Shown piece after piece: positions 1-10,599 of a stretch of DNA of 64,000 nt. The notes beneath the pieces were generated by a model. It ran no database searches. It was not told the DNA's origin and saw only the letters and a program-made list of their open reading frames with translations. The stretch spans positions 577,714-641,713 of the forward strand of contig MARA01000024.1 in the NCBI GenBank assembly GCA_001792895.1, read 5' to 3'. The DNA comes from Lentinus brumalis. Its lineage: Eukaryota > Basidiomycota > Agaricomycetes > Polyporales > Polyporaceae. Both the position numbers and the translations under genes were made by a program. How positions within the stretch are numbered: the first letter of the stretch is position 1; each line of letters opens with the position of its first letter.

Positions 1-332
1 TATCGCTATGTCCTTGAATTCGATCTAATTCAGTGTGAATCGGCCGCCGGCGAGCGGACTCTTTCCCTGCTCGTGTCGGAAGACGGTACGTAAAGCGTAT
101 CGATGTGAACCATGGAACTATGACATTGACTGCGTGCCCCGAATCCTTGCAAAACCCAGGCTCACAAGCCGATGACACCGAGACATTGGCCGCTCGCTGC
201 AACTTGAGGCTGTTAAAGGAGGGACGCGACGGGATATGTGCATCGAAAACGCAGAGCGTCCCGAGACCCTGCATCCGAACATCTACTGTCGGGAGACGGT
301 CAGCCCCGCCAGATGGAATTGTCGAGCATCGT

Positions 333-361
333 ACATACAACACAACACAACACAACACAAC
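333..361. repeat. ACAAC pentanucleotide microsatellite
   Basis: About five tandem copies of an ACAAC unit lie just beyond the 3' end of the first minus-strand FunK1 gene. It looks like a simple sequence repeat in the 3' flank, with no sign of other function. Nothing else recognisable was found in positions 1-431. Confidence 0.8.
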
Positions 362-431
362 GCAGAGCCACACGAGGGTGACTGTACTAGATAAGCCAAA
401 CGAGAGCAACATAGTGTGGAACGTCCTTGCT

Positions 432-3017
432 TCAGGCCCGGGAGCGACCCTTCCCTTTCCCTTTCCCTCTCTTCGAAGCTGCCCTCGGGCGCGGGGGCTT
501 GTCGCCGTTCGACCGAATACGCTTTGTAGGAGGCGCGTCGTCCGCGTCCGAGTCGTGCGTTTCGCCCTCGTCAACCAGGCTCGGAACCGGCTTCGAACTA
601 GACCCACTGGCCGTCGTCGGGGCCGGCATGCCAAGCGACCTGTTCATCAAGGTCAATGATCGCGTTCGTGGGCCCTGAATCGTCGGGGTGGGGGCAGTTT
701 CTTGCTCGGGCGTTGCGACATATTCCTTCTTGGGATGGAAGTCCGGGTTTAGCTGATCGGCGATTTTGTCATCCTCAGGCCATTCAAGGCTGTCGTCGAC
801 AGAGAAGAAACCCAAGAGGGAGATTACTTCATCGTGGTCCTGGAGCTGGCGCGCCTGCTTCTCCAAATGATCCCACTTCTCGCTGGTGAGCTTCTCCTTT
901 TCCTGCTTCTGTTTCAAATGTGTGTATCGGGCGTAAAAGGCGTTGAACTTATGAGTTGATGCGGAGCGCGTGGAGGCGGGAGCGCGCTCGACGGGACGCT
1001 CGGGGTTGACAAGCAGCGTGTATCGAGCCTTGAGGAGCTCGAGCAGATCATCGAGGACCATGTTGATAGGATGGCGCTTCTTCTTGAGAGAGGCATGGGA
1101 AGAGCTGACTGCGGCTGCATGAGGCGCACAGTAAAATTCGAGCCTGGTACCACCTGCGAACTTGATGATGCCCATCATCACGGCCGTTTCTTTTTGAGCC
1201 CCGCAGTAGTACTGTCTTGGGCCAATACCTGGCTGGAAGCCGTCGAAGTAGTCGTGCATGAACTGCCCAACATTCGGACAGTTATTTGGGAGGAACCTGA
1301 TGATGTAGAAGAGGAGGAGGTGGAAGAACGCCTCGAGTTCGTCCGGGATGCATACAACCGCGGAGGGTTGTTCAGCAGGTAAGCGGACATGAATTGCCAG
1401 GTGCCCTAACCACGACTCGTGTCAGTCACCGTCAGAAGTAAGTGCTTAGCATGGTGGCACATACAATACGATCCGGCTGCCGGGATGTGCCTGGTGCGCT
1501 CGTACGATTAGACAGCTCCCAATCAGTGAGGAGACCCACACGCTCCTGGACGAGCTGCCCGTCCACGACCTTCTCCTTGACATAGATGAGCACATTGCCA
1601 GCGCTGATGTCGCGGTGCATGATGCCCGCATTGTAGGCATCACGATGAGCTGTGGAAATGAACAATATAAGGACCCGCTCCAGGCACACACGACAACACT
1701 CACCTTCGATGCAAGTGGCGAGAAGATATATTAACTCCTCGGCGTTCTTGAACCGACTCATGGACATTCCGACCTCTTCGACGACGATTCGGTAATGACA
1801 ATGTTTCTTCATGGGACACGGATCCGTTTGGCCGTGACGCAGCTTCCAGACCTCTTGTGAGTCTGTGACCTGGTCCTCGACGTCGCTGTGACAGACGAGG
1901 GTAGGAACACCCTTGACCTTCTGCTTGTTCAGGTAGCGCACAACGTCGCCCTCGCGCTCCATACCATCGTGATCGACCCTCCACGCGTCCTTGAGATGGA
2001 CGAACGGGCCTTCCGGGTTCGAACAGTCGATGGCGACATAGCAGCGCGTGGCACGGCCGGCGAGCTCGGGGGAAGCGAAGTGCGGGGCACCAACGAGGAA
2101 GCAGCGTTCGCCGTTGTCATCGCGTGTCCGGATCTTGCATGCCGGCCCTTGCTTGAGTGCCGCGGAGAAGAGCAGACGCGCATGTTGTCCGAGCTCGACT
2201 TTGGTACCTTCGGCGAGCAACGGGTTTTCGGCTCGTCGGCGCATGAGCTCATAGTCGGAGCTGTCGCTGTCTACCTGTTGCACCGTCGTATCGTGGCCCC
2301 GCTCAGCTGCCGACATGTGGCAGAGGCGCCAGAAGAAGCGACTGAGCATGTTCGGTGCCTGCTGGTAGTTGAACTTCTCCGTAGCGACGATGCCTGAGTG
2401 ATCCCAGCGGACGATGCGCGCCATCTCCCCCAGGAGAACGACACTGTACTGATGTTTGCGGTGCTGATGTTCAAAGACGAGGGAAGCGTACGACATGATC
2501 TGGCCGAGAATCTTTTGGCGCCTTTCTCCCGAAGGTCGGAAGCCCTCGGCATCGTCGTCGAAGGGATCGTCCTGAGTATGCTCGGGTTTGCACTCGATGA
2601 ACACCTCGACGGCGGACCATTTAGGTGGTTCTGTAGCTTTGGGAGCGGCGTAGGTGGGATACAGAGCAAGGTCAGCGCGTTGCTTGGTCTCATCGGTGGG
2701 GTCCGTCCTGTTGGCGGTCACAACCACCTGGTAGCCCTCCCCAGACCACTTTTTGACGGCCCTGTTGTCATCGTTGTCCGCGTGCTTGAGCCAGTTCTTG
2801 AAGGTGGTTAGCTATTTGTCAAGTGAGTACCAAGGATTAGCAGTCAAGTACGATGGTCACGCACCGCTTCCTCAGCGTCCTTAGGGTTTTCAGGCCCAGT
2901 GAGGGCACCAGACCAACGCAGGGTCGAGAGTTCGTCGGGCTCCGACTTGTCGGATACTCGAGGAAAATACCTCTTCTCAAAGGATTCGTAATCAACCACC
3001 TCAATCTTACCATCCAT
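432..3017 (-). CDS. FunK1-type fungal protein kinase, copy 1 (one-base frameshift)
   Basis: Fungal-specific FunK1 protein kinase, a eukaryotic-like Ser/Thr kinase family of unknown substrate expanded in mushrooms. At least four exons can be joined. The core has the catalytic loop HRDISAGN (about 1600-1620) and LTDWELS where other kinases have DFG, followed by GTWQFMSAYLL and a lysine/glycine-rich basic tail (KGKGKGKGRSRA) that could act as a nuclear signal. Upstream exons match copy 3 throughout. The GTWQFMSAYLL exon runs out of frame near 1360-1367: the conserved CIPDELEAFF segment continues in the next frame, so one base is missing here. This is either pseudogenisation or a sequence error. 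The first in-frame ATG I can defend is 3017 (MDGKIEVVDY). Homology continues upstream to about 3110 (RPIRPNSLFDTTNF) with no ATG, so the true start may lie in an unseen 5' exon. Confidence 0.85.
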
Positions 3018-3152
3018 GTTGAGCCGTTTTGCCTGCTGAATCTCTTCGGCTCGTCGTTGTGCAGCCGCAAAGTTGGTGGTGTCGAATAGCGAGTTCGGGC
3101 GAATTGGACGAGCTTTCGGGGGACACTTACGGGTTGGCGCGGATTTTGATGT

Positions 3153-3240
3153 CTTTTATGTGTACAACCACCGTTATTGTTGCACGGATTCGGTTATCTA
3201 ATCACGGAGCAAGTGGTTGTGGTTGTGGTTGTGGTTAGGA
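3153..3240 (-). promoter_or_regulatory. Conserved upstream element shared with FunK1 copy 3
   Basis: Read on the minus strand, this block carries a CGTGATT..TAACCG..CGTGCAACAATAA core preceded by a TAACCACAACCAC-type run. A closely matching block lies at 21270-21355 on the plus strand, 60-145 bases upstream of the start of FunK1 copy 3. Its position upstream of the kinase reading frame in both genes suggests a shared promoter or 5'-UTR element. The hexanucleotide run TGTGGT at about 3213-3236 is part of it. The function is inferred. Confidence 0.55.
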
Positions 3241-3741
3241 CGAAGTGAACGGCCGGAAATAAGCGCTGTCCGAACGCGTGGACTGCACGTGAGCGCGTAT
3301 ATCCTTCCAGCGCTACGACCGTGACGCGCTCAGGCCTCCTGCTCCGAGTCGCGCTCTCTCTCCTCCGCATTGGGAGCCGCTTATGCTAACTTATTTGTAT
3401 AGGTAAGCGCGTAGTCGTCCCGATCTCACTAGTAGTGAGCGTTGCAACTCACGCTCAAGCTCGTGATAACTTCAAGTTTGCTGTGGCGTCACCCACTGCT
3501 GCATGCACCAGAGAGGACTCAGAGTGGGACGCTGATGAGCTCGCTGTGTGTGAATCTGTCTGATTCTGCACTCACCAGTGGCACAGGGTCGCCACAAGGC
3601 CATATATCATACCATCTCCCGCATCGCTACCAGATATCAAGCCTCCCACAGCCTATACCTCACTACACATCGAAGGACCAAGAATTCGCCAGATATATTG
3701 CCGAGCGTCGTGCATCCAACTGGTTGCAACGCACGATAGAC
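3241..3741. other. Intergenic, no gene recognised
   Basis: There are short open frames (for example about 119 codons on the plus strand from 3442) but no family motif or convincing exon structure. I see nothing supportable beyond ordinary spacer between the two minus-strand FunK1 loci. Confidence 0.6.
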
Positions 3742-6318
3742 TTACGAGTGAGGAATTGCGCAATGCCTCGAGAGCGGACCCCTCCCGTTGACCCTGTTTG
3801 AATCTGCTCCCCAGCTCATGAGCTTGTGGCCGTCAGACCGAGCGCCTTTGCTGGCTGGAGCGTCCTCGTCGTCCTCGTCATCTGGGCCCATTGACAAGCG
3901 GCGCCGGCGGCAGACTGAGAGGTAGTGATCGGAGCGGGAGCGGTGCATTGCTCAGATGTTCCAACCTGCGAGGTGGTCCTTCAAATGTGAGTTCGGGCTC
4001 AGCTGGTCGGCAGTCTTGTCCTCCGCCGGCCACTTGAGTTTGGCGTTGGTAATGAAGCGGGCCAACATCTTGACCACTTTATTGTGGTCCTCGAGCTTGA
4101 GCGCTTTCTTCTCCAAGTCATCCCACTGCTTGCTACTGATGACCACCACCTTCTCCTCCGCGTTTTCCTCCTCTTGTGTCAAGACTTCCATGCACCACGC
4201 ATCAATGTGGTCTTCCGGCGCAGATGACTCTGGAGTGAATTCGAGCTCAGCGGGTCGCTCGGTGTTGTTGAGCAGCGTATACCGAGCCTTGCAGAGCTCG
4301 AGCAAAGCCTCGAGGACCAGAGTGATAGGATGACGGTTCTCTACGACGGAAGCATGGGAATGGGGGGCCGCACGGTAAATGCTGAGGTTGGCGCCACCTG
4401 CGAGCGGGATCTTGCCGGAATGCGCCGCCGTCTGTTTGCTCACTCCGCAGTAGTACTCTCCCGGACCGATACCCGACTGGAAGTCGTCGAAGTAGTCGTA
4501 GATGAACTGCCCGATATTCTGGCAGTTATGTGGGAGGAACCGAATGACGTAGAAGAGGAGGACGTGGAAGAATGCCTCCAATTCGTCCGGGATCCCGTTA
4601 TCCTCGAAAGGTTTGTTGAGGAGGAAAGCCGACATAAATTGCCAATTGCCCTAACCACGAATGTCAGTCACCGTCATAAGTAGGCGCTTGACATGGAGGC
4701 ACTTACGGTACGACCCCATTGCCGCGGCGCGTGCAACCGTGCGCAGAGACGCTTAGACACGCTCCAATCGGTGAGGAGACCCACGCGTTCTCGGACAAGC
4801 CGACCATTCACAATCTTCTCCTTGATCGTGATGAGCACATTACCAGCGCTGATGTTGCTGTGTATGACCCCTTTCTTATAAGCATTGCGATGAGCTGTGA
4901 ACATGTATAAGATGAGTGATTGGCTCGAAGCATACGCGACAACGCTCACCTTCAATGCAAGTGGCGAGGAGATATATCAACTCCTTGCCGTTTCCAAAGT
5001 GGCTCATAGACAGTCCCACCTCCTTGACAACAAGCCGGTAATGACAGTGCTTCTTCATGATACAATGCCCTGTTTGCGGATGACGAATTGTCCAGACCTC
5101 TTGTGAGTCCCTCGAAGTCGCTGTGACAAACGAGAGTAGGGACACCATCCACTTGCTCGTCATTCAGGTATTACAGGACGTCGCCCTCACGCTCGATACC
5201 ACCACAGTCAACCCTCCACGCGTCCTTGAGGTAAACGAACGGTCCTTCGCTGTCTGAGCAGTCGATGGCGACGTAGCCGCGAGTGCCACAACTCGAGCCG
5301 GATGAAACATAGTGCGGCGCGCCGACAAGGAAGTGGCGCTGGTTCTGCTCGCAAACCACTTCAAGTCTATACCATAGTGACTCGGTCAGGGTCTACTAGA
5401 AGAGAAGCCGGGCGTGCTCTCCAATGTCGTGCCCGTCCTGTACGATGGGAGTATTCGCGCGGTTGCTCATGAGCTCGTGGTCTGCGCTACCGGGGGTTAC
5501 GCGTGTCGCCGAAGAGTCGTGTCCACGTTGTGCAGGCGACATGCTGCAGATGCATGCGAAGAACTCGCCGAGCAGGTCCGGTTGATCTTTGAAGTATAAC
5601 CTCTCCGTGACCACCACACCGGCGGGATCCCAGCGAGCGATACGGGCGATGCTGCCGAGCAGGAGGATCGAGAAGTGGTGTGTGCGATGCTGATTGGCGA
5701 GTAACAAGGTGGACTGGCAAAACATTCGGTCGAGAATCGCTTTGCCGCCGTCAGACGTGGTCTGGAAGTTTGGGGTGGTGTCATCGCCGAAGGGGTCGTC
5801 AGTCTCGCTCAGATTCAAGGCGACAGCTATAAGCAGCTCCAAATATAACCAGTCAATCTTGCCGCTGCTTTCCGGGAAGCTTGCTGACTTGGGATATATG
5901 GCGAAGTCCATCTGTTCCTGACCACCATCGGACAGCTCGGGATCGTCAACCACGGAGACGCCATTGACTCCGAAAGAGCAGTCCGTGGAACCAAGCCATG
6001 TGGTTCGTATGGTATTGAGCTGGAAATATTGTGAGATGTTGCATGTAGCGATGTCTTGGAACAGACTACACTCACGAGCGATTTGTATGCATTTCCGGAG
6101 CCCAAGTTCGCTCGGTCCTCTACGAGCTTGTGGCAAGTAAAAGGATCCGCAGGCTGTCCGGATCCCCATCCGTATCTCTTCATGAAAGAACGGTGTTCCA
6201 TTATGGAGACTCTGCGATCCATGTTTGTTCGCTCGTCCCGATATGTCCTGATGCGTTCGAAGCAAACCGTGCAGCGTAATTGCTTGGTGAAGTCGACGCG
6301 TTTTTTCCTACGATGCAA
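3742..6318 (-). pseudogene. FunK1-type protein kinase, copy 2 (decayed)
   Basis: A tandem neighbour of copy 1 with the same exon order but several independent lesions. Two adjacent in-frame TAG codons (5392-5397) follow HARLLF. An in-frame TAA (5171-5173) falls after GDVL. A deletion of about 11 bases relative to copy 1 near 5110 shifts the frame between LVCHSDFE and DSQEVW. An in-frame TGA (3952-3954) cuts off the acidic/basic tail, whose homology continues in the same frame to about 3790. The catalytic loop reads HSNISAGN (4854-4862) instead of HRDISAGN, so both the Arg and the catalytic Asp are gone. Other recognisable pieces are KRYGWGSGQP at the N-terminal side, ARWDPAGVVVTERLY, YVAIDCSDSEGPFVYLKDAW and GNWQFMSAFLL. 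The number and kind of lesions make a real pseudogene much more likely than sequence error. Confidence 0.88.
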
Positions 6319-7156
6319 AGAGGAAAGGAAGGCTCACCGGCGCAGGTCACACTGACAGGGTGGTGGTTGCAGGTCAAGTGGGGAAGCGCCTTGCCCCACG
6401 CTCTTTCGACTGTAAGTCGCTGAATATCGATGGAATCCGCTTGAGTAAGGCCGCGTGAAGCCGAGTGATTTGCGCAAGAGTGAAAGCGTTCGGTACCCTA
6501 CAGTCACTGTATTCGGTCTTGGGATGTACGACGGTACTGACCGAGTACTGACCAGCCCTTTACGATCCTCCGCGGGGTAATATAAAATGACATCCTATTG
6601 GCGACAAATTCACTGGGTAATAACGAGGAGTCGTGGGCGACGCACATAGGCATGAGATGTAGACCAGATGCAAACGAGCCTCTTCAAATCACGGCACCAG
6701 GCGGGCGGCATGAGTGCATGCGCTCGCCATGCCCCTCCATCCTCCAAGGCGACGTCCACGAGTGAATTCGGAGACTCACCTGAAGCGAAGAGAACAAGCC
6801 TATCAGGTCGCCATAGCCGAATGTCTTCCCCCGTCACCCTGCTTGTGTACATAGACAGGAGCATGGCCTGTCTGTCGCAACCGAGAAGTCGAGCAACGTT
6901 TGATTCCGCGCATGCGACGAAGATATGCACATACGACCTCGGAACTTCTAGACTCCAGATCTAGGACAGGCAGGGATAGACTCGGAGGCCAGGAAAGACC
7001 GCGGAGATGACGATGGTGGTGGTAGAGAACCAAGCCATGTGAAGCCGTCGCCGCGGTCATTTGATCTCGTCCTTCGACCGGCTACGGCATCGACCATAGC
7101 CTGAGCGACGGGGTAGGACCCTCGCCAGCCACCACCACCACCCCCTCATCCCAGCC
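6319..7156. other. Intergenic, no gene recognised
   Basis: Separates the FunK1 pseudogene from the APH-like kinase. Overlapping short open frames around 6610-6964 on both strands have no recognisable motifs. A CCACCACCACCACC tract lies just before the next start codon (about 7130-7144) and is probably its 5' UTR. Confidence 0.5.
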
Positions 7157-9431
7157 ATGACCTCCCCAGACACGCACAAGATCGGCGGCGAGTACGGCGA
7201 GGTGCGCGCGAACATCGACGCGAACAAGCTCAACACCTACCTTCGGGCGCACGTACCCGCGGTGGCCGCACCGGTGAACATCAAGCAGTTCAAGGTGTGT
7301 TCGTGTCGTTACAGCTCGCGCTCGACACTCAAACTGTGCTCCAGTTCGGACAGGTCAGTATGCTTCGGGGCGGACCCTGTGGTTGGAGTGTTTGCTGAGC
7401 TGTATGCGTGCACTGGCAGTCTAACCCCACATACTTCTTGACGGATGCAACGTGAGTGTCAGCCTGCTCGTCCCCGTCTCTCGTTCTCAGCCAACGCCCA
7501 GCTCCACCCGATTCGTATTGCGCAAGAAGCCTGCCGGACAGCTGCTATCAAAGACCGCGCACCAGGTCGAACGGGAATACACCATGCTCCGCGCGCTGCA
7601 CAAGCACAACACGAATCCGTCCACGCCCCCAGACAAGCGGGTGCCCATCCCGGAACCCATAGCGCTGTGCGAGGATGTGAACGTCCTCGGCACGCCGTTC
7701 TACATCATGGAGTTCCTCGACGGGCGGATATTCACTGACCCGCGTATGCCTGAGGTGCCGCCCGAGACGCGGCGAGAATGGTGAGTCTCATGGCCTCCGA
7801 ACACCTGCCCATTCTACAAGCGCAATCTCGCCGCCTGCGCTTGCTTGTGACTCTGGCCCGCGCACGTACCTTACCGGGGGCCATTCCCTCGGTTTGGCGG
7901 AACGTTGCCTCTGGCAAGGGTAGGAGAGCTCAGACTCGCCACCGCCATATGTGCCATTTCTGCCGCCCCACGAATTCAGTGACAGAGCGGTAAAGGACGA
8001 AGTTTATGCCCTCCTCGATTGCGGCGATCCGCGCGCGCAGTCTCGCGAACGCGATTTTCTGTCCGTGTTGGTGAAAGTCAGTCCAAATTGGCATTGCCTC
8101 GACGCTGGTACGCTTAGAAGCCGTAAACCTGGCTACGTACCATTCGCGGGGTTGCGACATTCATAAGCCCAACTCGTGCATTTGCTCTTCGACGCCGTGG
8201 GTACTGTGCCGCCTCTCTTCACCGCGAACAGAGCTGAATGGCTCATCATAGCCATCCAACCTGCTCGTTTTGGCGGCCTCTAAGTGAGCCGCCGACCTCC
8301 TGTGGAGAGTCGGCCTCATGGTGAGGCCCTGGGGCCGCTTGCGAGCTCTTTCTTTTGCGGAAGCTTGTTCCCCGCAACAGGGCGCATGATTGTCATTCAG
8401 TTGTGCGTCCGCGCGTGTTGCTTTCCTGTCTACACACGGCATCCTCCTCCTCCCCGTCTTCCCGCCACTGGCATCCTGTGCACAGAGAGTTCGGTTGCGC
8501 TCGACGCGTCAGCAATTGAGAACGTCCCAGTCTGTGCACACTATGTGTCTCAGCTGTCATATTCACGTCCACGCCGCACTTCGCTGACGCATTTACGTCC
8601 CAGCTGGCTGTCCGCGGTCCGCGTGCTCGCCACCCTTGCCTTGCTCTCGCCCGCGGAGCTCGGCTTGTCGGGCTTCGCGTCGAACAGTCCCTACTTTCCA
8701 CGCCAAATCAAGTCCCTCACTGCTGTATCTGAGGCACAGGCCCGGGCCGTCGATGTCGAGACAGGGAAGCCGACCGGGGAGATCCCTCGGTTCGCAGAGA
8801 TGGTCGCGTGGTACAAGGCGAACCTGCCGGACGAGCGCAAGACCGGCCTGCGGATCGTCCACGGCGACTACAAGCTCGATAACCTCGTCTTCCACCCCAC
8901 GGAGAACCGCGTCATCGGCATCCTGGACTGGGAGCTCTGCACGCTCGGGAGCCCGGTGCGTGTGCGTGTATGCGCGGCTTCGAGCGTTGTGCTGACGCGT
9001 CGCTGCCGTAGCTGGCGGATCTTGGCAACTTCACGCAGCCGTGGTGCATATCCCCAGACAGCTTCCCGCCCAACGGAAGCCTGTCCGCCGCGTTCAAGAA
9101 CAACGATGCGGAGGCTCCTATCAGTCTCGAAGAGCTGGAACGCGAATACTGTCGCGTGACTAATCAACCATATCCCATCCCGGAGATGGTGTTCGCGCGA
9201 AGCTGGATGCTCTTCAGGGTAAGCCGTGTCCTGGATTGTCCATGTGGCTTCTCACCCATCGCTTCGCTCCAGAGTGCGGTCATCATGCAAGGCATCGCCG
9301 CTCGGTATGCGCTACGACAGGCGAGCTCCGAGCGGGCGCACACCTACGTGATCGGGTTCCCGTACATGGGGCACATCGCGTACAAGACATTGGTGGAGGC
9401 TGGTGTCACTGGGGAGAAGTCCAAACTGTGA
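7157..9431 (+). CDS. APH-family phosphotransferase (ACAD10/11 kinase-domain-like) with C-terminal SKL
   Basis: Stand-alone aminoglycoside-phosphotransferase-fold kinase resembling the N-terminal domain of ACAD10/ACAD11. After splicing, the ATP-binding half includes [10 protein letters not shown] and [10 protein letters not shown] (candidate nucleotide-binding Lys), then REYTMLRAL and [15 protein letters not shown]. The catalytic loop is [15 protein letters not shown] and the metal-binding motif is [11 protein letters not shown]. The C-terminal exons read [23 protein letters not shown] and [14 protein letters not shown]. The protein ends EKSKL-stop, a canonical peroxisomal targeting signal (PTS1). 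No acyl-CoA dehydrogenase domain follows, so the kinase is not fused as in animals. One intron (about 7784-8601) is roughly 0.8 kb, against about 55 bp for most introns here. The likely substrate is a hydroxy acid or its CoA ester, inferred from the animal homologues. Start at 7157 follows CCAGCC. Confidence 0.85.
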
Positions 9432-9748
9432 TCTGTCGGCGATTTAGGAGGTATATATCGTTTCTTGCTGCGTCTGGATGTGTATCGTAGGTTCTTGAAT
9501 ACGGATGGCTGAGTTGATATGTTACATGTATCTTGTCCACAACGCGCATGGACTATGTGTCGAGCGATTTTGTTTTACGAGTGACAGCTCGCACAGAGGA
9601 TATACGTGACGCAAGTTGCAATCAGGAGGGGTGTAGATCCATTAGCACATATTACTCTAAATAAGTTACGCATCGTGTCGTACGTCTGTGTCAATCCTCG
9701 CTGAAACAGCATAGTCAGGACCGAGCAAACATCTACGAAAAGGAAGAC

Positions 9749-10401
9749 TCACTCAGCAGTTTCTCGTCTGAGGAAGAGGTCGATGGCAGCTGAGAATGCG
9801 GCGAACGCAAGGCCTCCGCCCAATACTGCTTTTGGTCCCGCGTTTCGTGCCAGGACACCACCTGCGACAAATCCTGCAGCTATCGGGTTGACCATGTCGT
9901 TTCGCGCTCGATACTGGCAACTCCCATGAGCAAGGACGATGGCATAGACAAGCGGGGCACTCACCGACTCGAAGACACACTCGATGCCTGCGAACAGCGC
10001 GCCGACCTTGCCGAAGCCCTTCCCGCTGCGCCACATCCCGCGCCCCATCTCCTTCATGATCTCCCGGGCCTTCTGGGGCGTGCTCAGGTTTTGTCGGAGC
10101 ATGGGGTCCTCGTACGCGAACGAGGAGCTCATGAGAGAGAAGAACGAGCCGATGACGAAACCTAGCCAAACGCAATGCCTTCTAGGTGTGTGTCCAAGAA
10201 TGCTTTGAGGATCACGAAGAGCATGAACGCACCTCCCGCCCCTGCGATAGCCGTCTTCGCTACGCATGACTCCATGCCCACGGACATCCACCGCTCATAT
10301 TTCTTGGCTTGAAAGTAAGCTTCGCGTTCTTCCTCTGTAATCCCCGGCGGTAATGGTTCCTTTCCAGCTGGAAATATGGGCGCAGTCATAGGCAAGTTCA
10401 T
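9749..10401 (-). CDS. TIM22: Mitochondrial inner-membrane translocase subunit Tim22
   Basis: Channel-forming subunit of the TIM22 carrier translocase, which inserts multispanning carrier proteins into the mitochondrial inner membrane. Two introns are needed: joining AGAGG to FVIGSFFSLM, and IECVFES to YRARNDMVNP. The spliced protein is about 175 residues, the usual size. It has the family features GMESCVAKT, FSLMSSSFAYEDP, FGKVGALFAGIECVFESYRARND and the glycine-rich last helix pair PIAAGFVAGGVLARNAGPKA. The two Cys (GMESC and GIEC) match the conserved pair of the family. The start at 10401 (MNLPMTAPIFPAGKEPLPPG) fits fungal homologues; the open frame further upstream has no ATG. It is divergent from the methyltransferase gene starting at 10600, sharing a promoter region of about 200 bp. 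Confidence 0.93.
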
Positions 10402-10599
10402 GGCCGCTAACAGAGGCTGGGTCACTGGACGGCCGAGGCGTGAGGATGGTGGCGAAAGCAGAGCGAAGGCCACAAACTTGCAACTCGCCGCTACTTACAG
10501 CCTTAGGCTGACGTAAGCACCAATATATGGACTTGCTTACTCGTCCGTTAATCCCGTACTACTGTACTCTAAGTAACTTTGCCTTTGACCATCATCATC

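Noticed and set aside
2010..2030. GGGTTCGAACAG resembling a tRNA T-loop
   Set aside because: It sits inside a conserved FunK1 exon (antisense) and no cloverleaf can be folded around it.
427..2811. Plus-strand open frames across FunK1 copy 1 (for example 1888-2397 and 2398-2811)
   Set aside because: They lie opposite strongly conserved minus-strand kinase exons and have no motifs of their own; antisense shadows.
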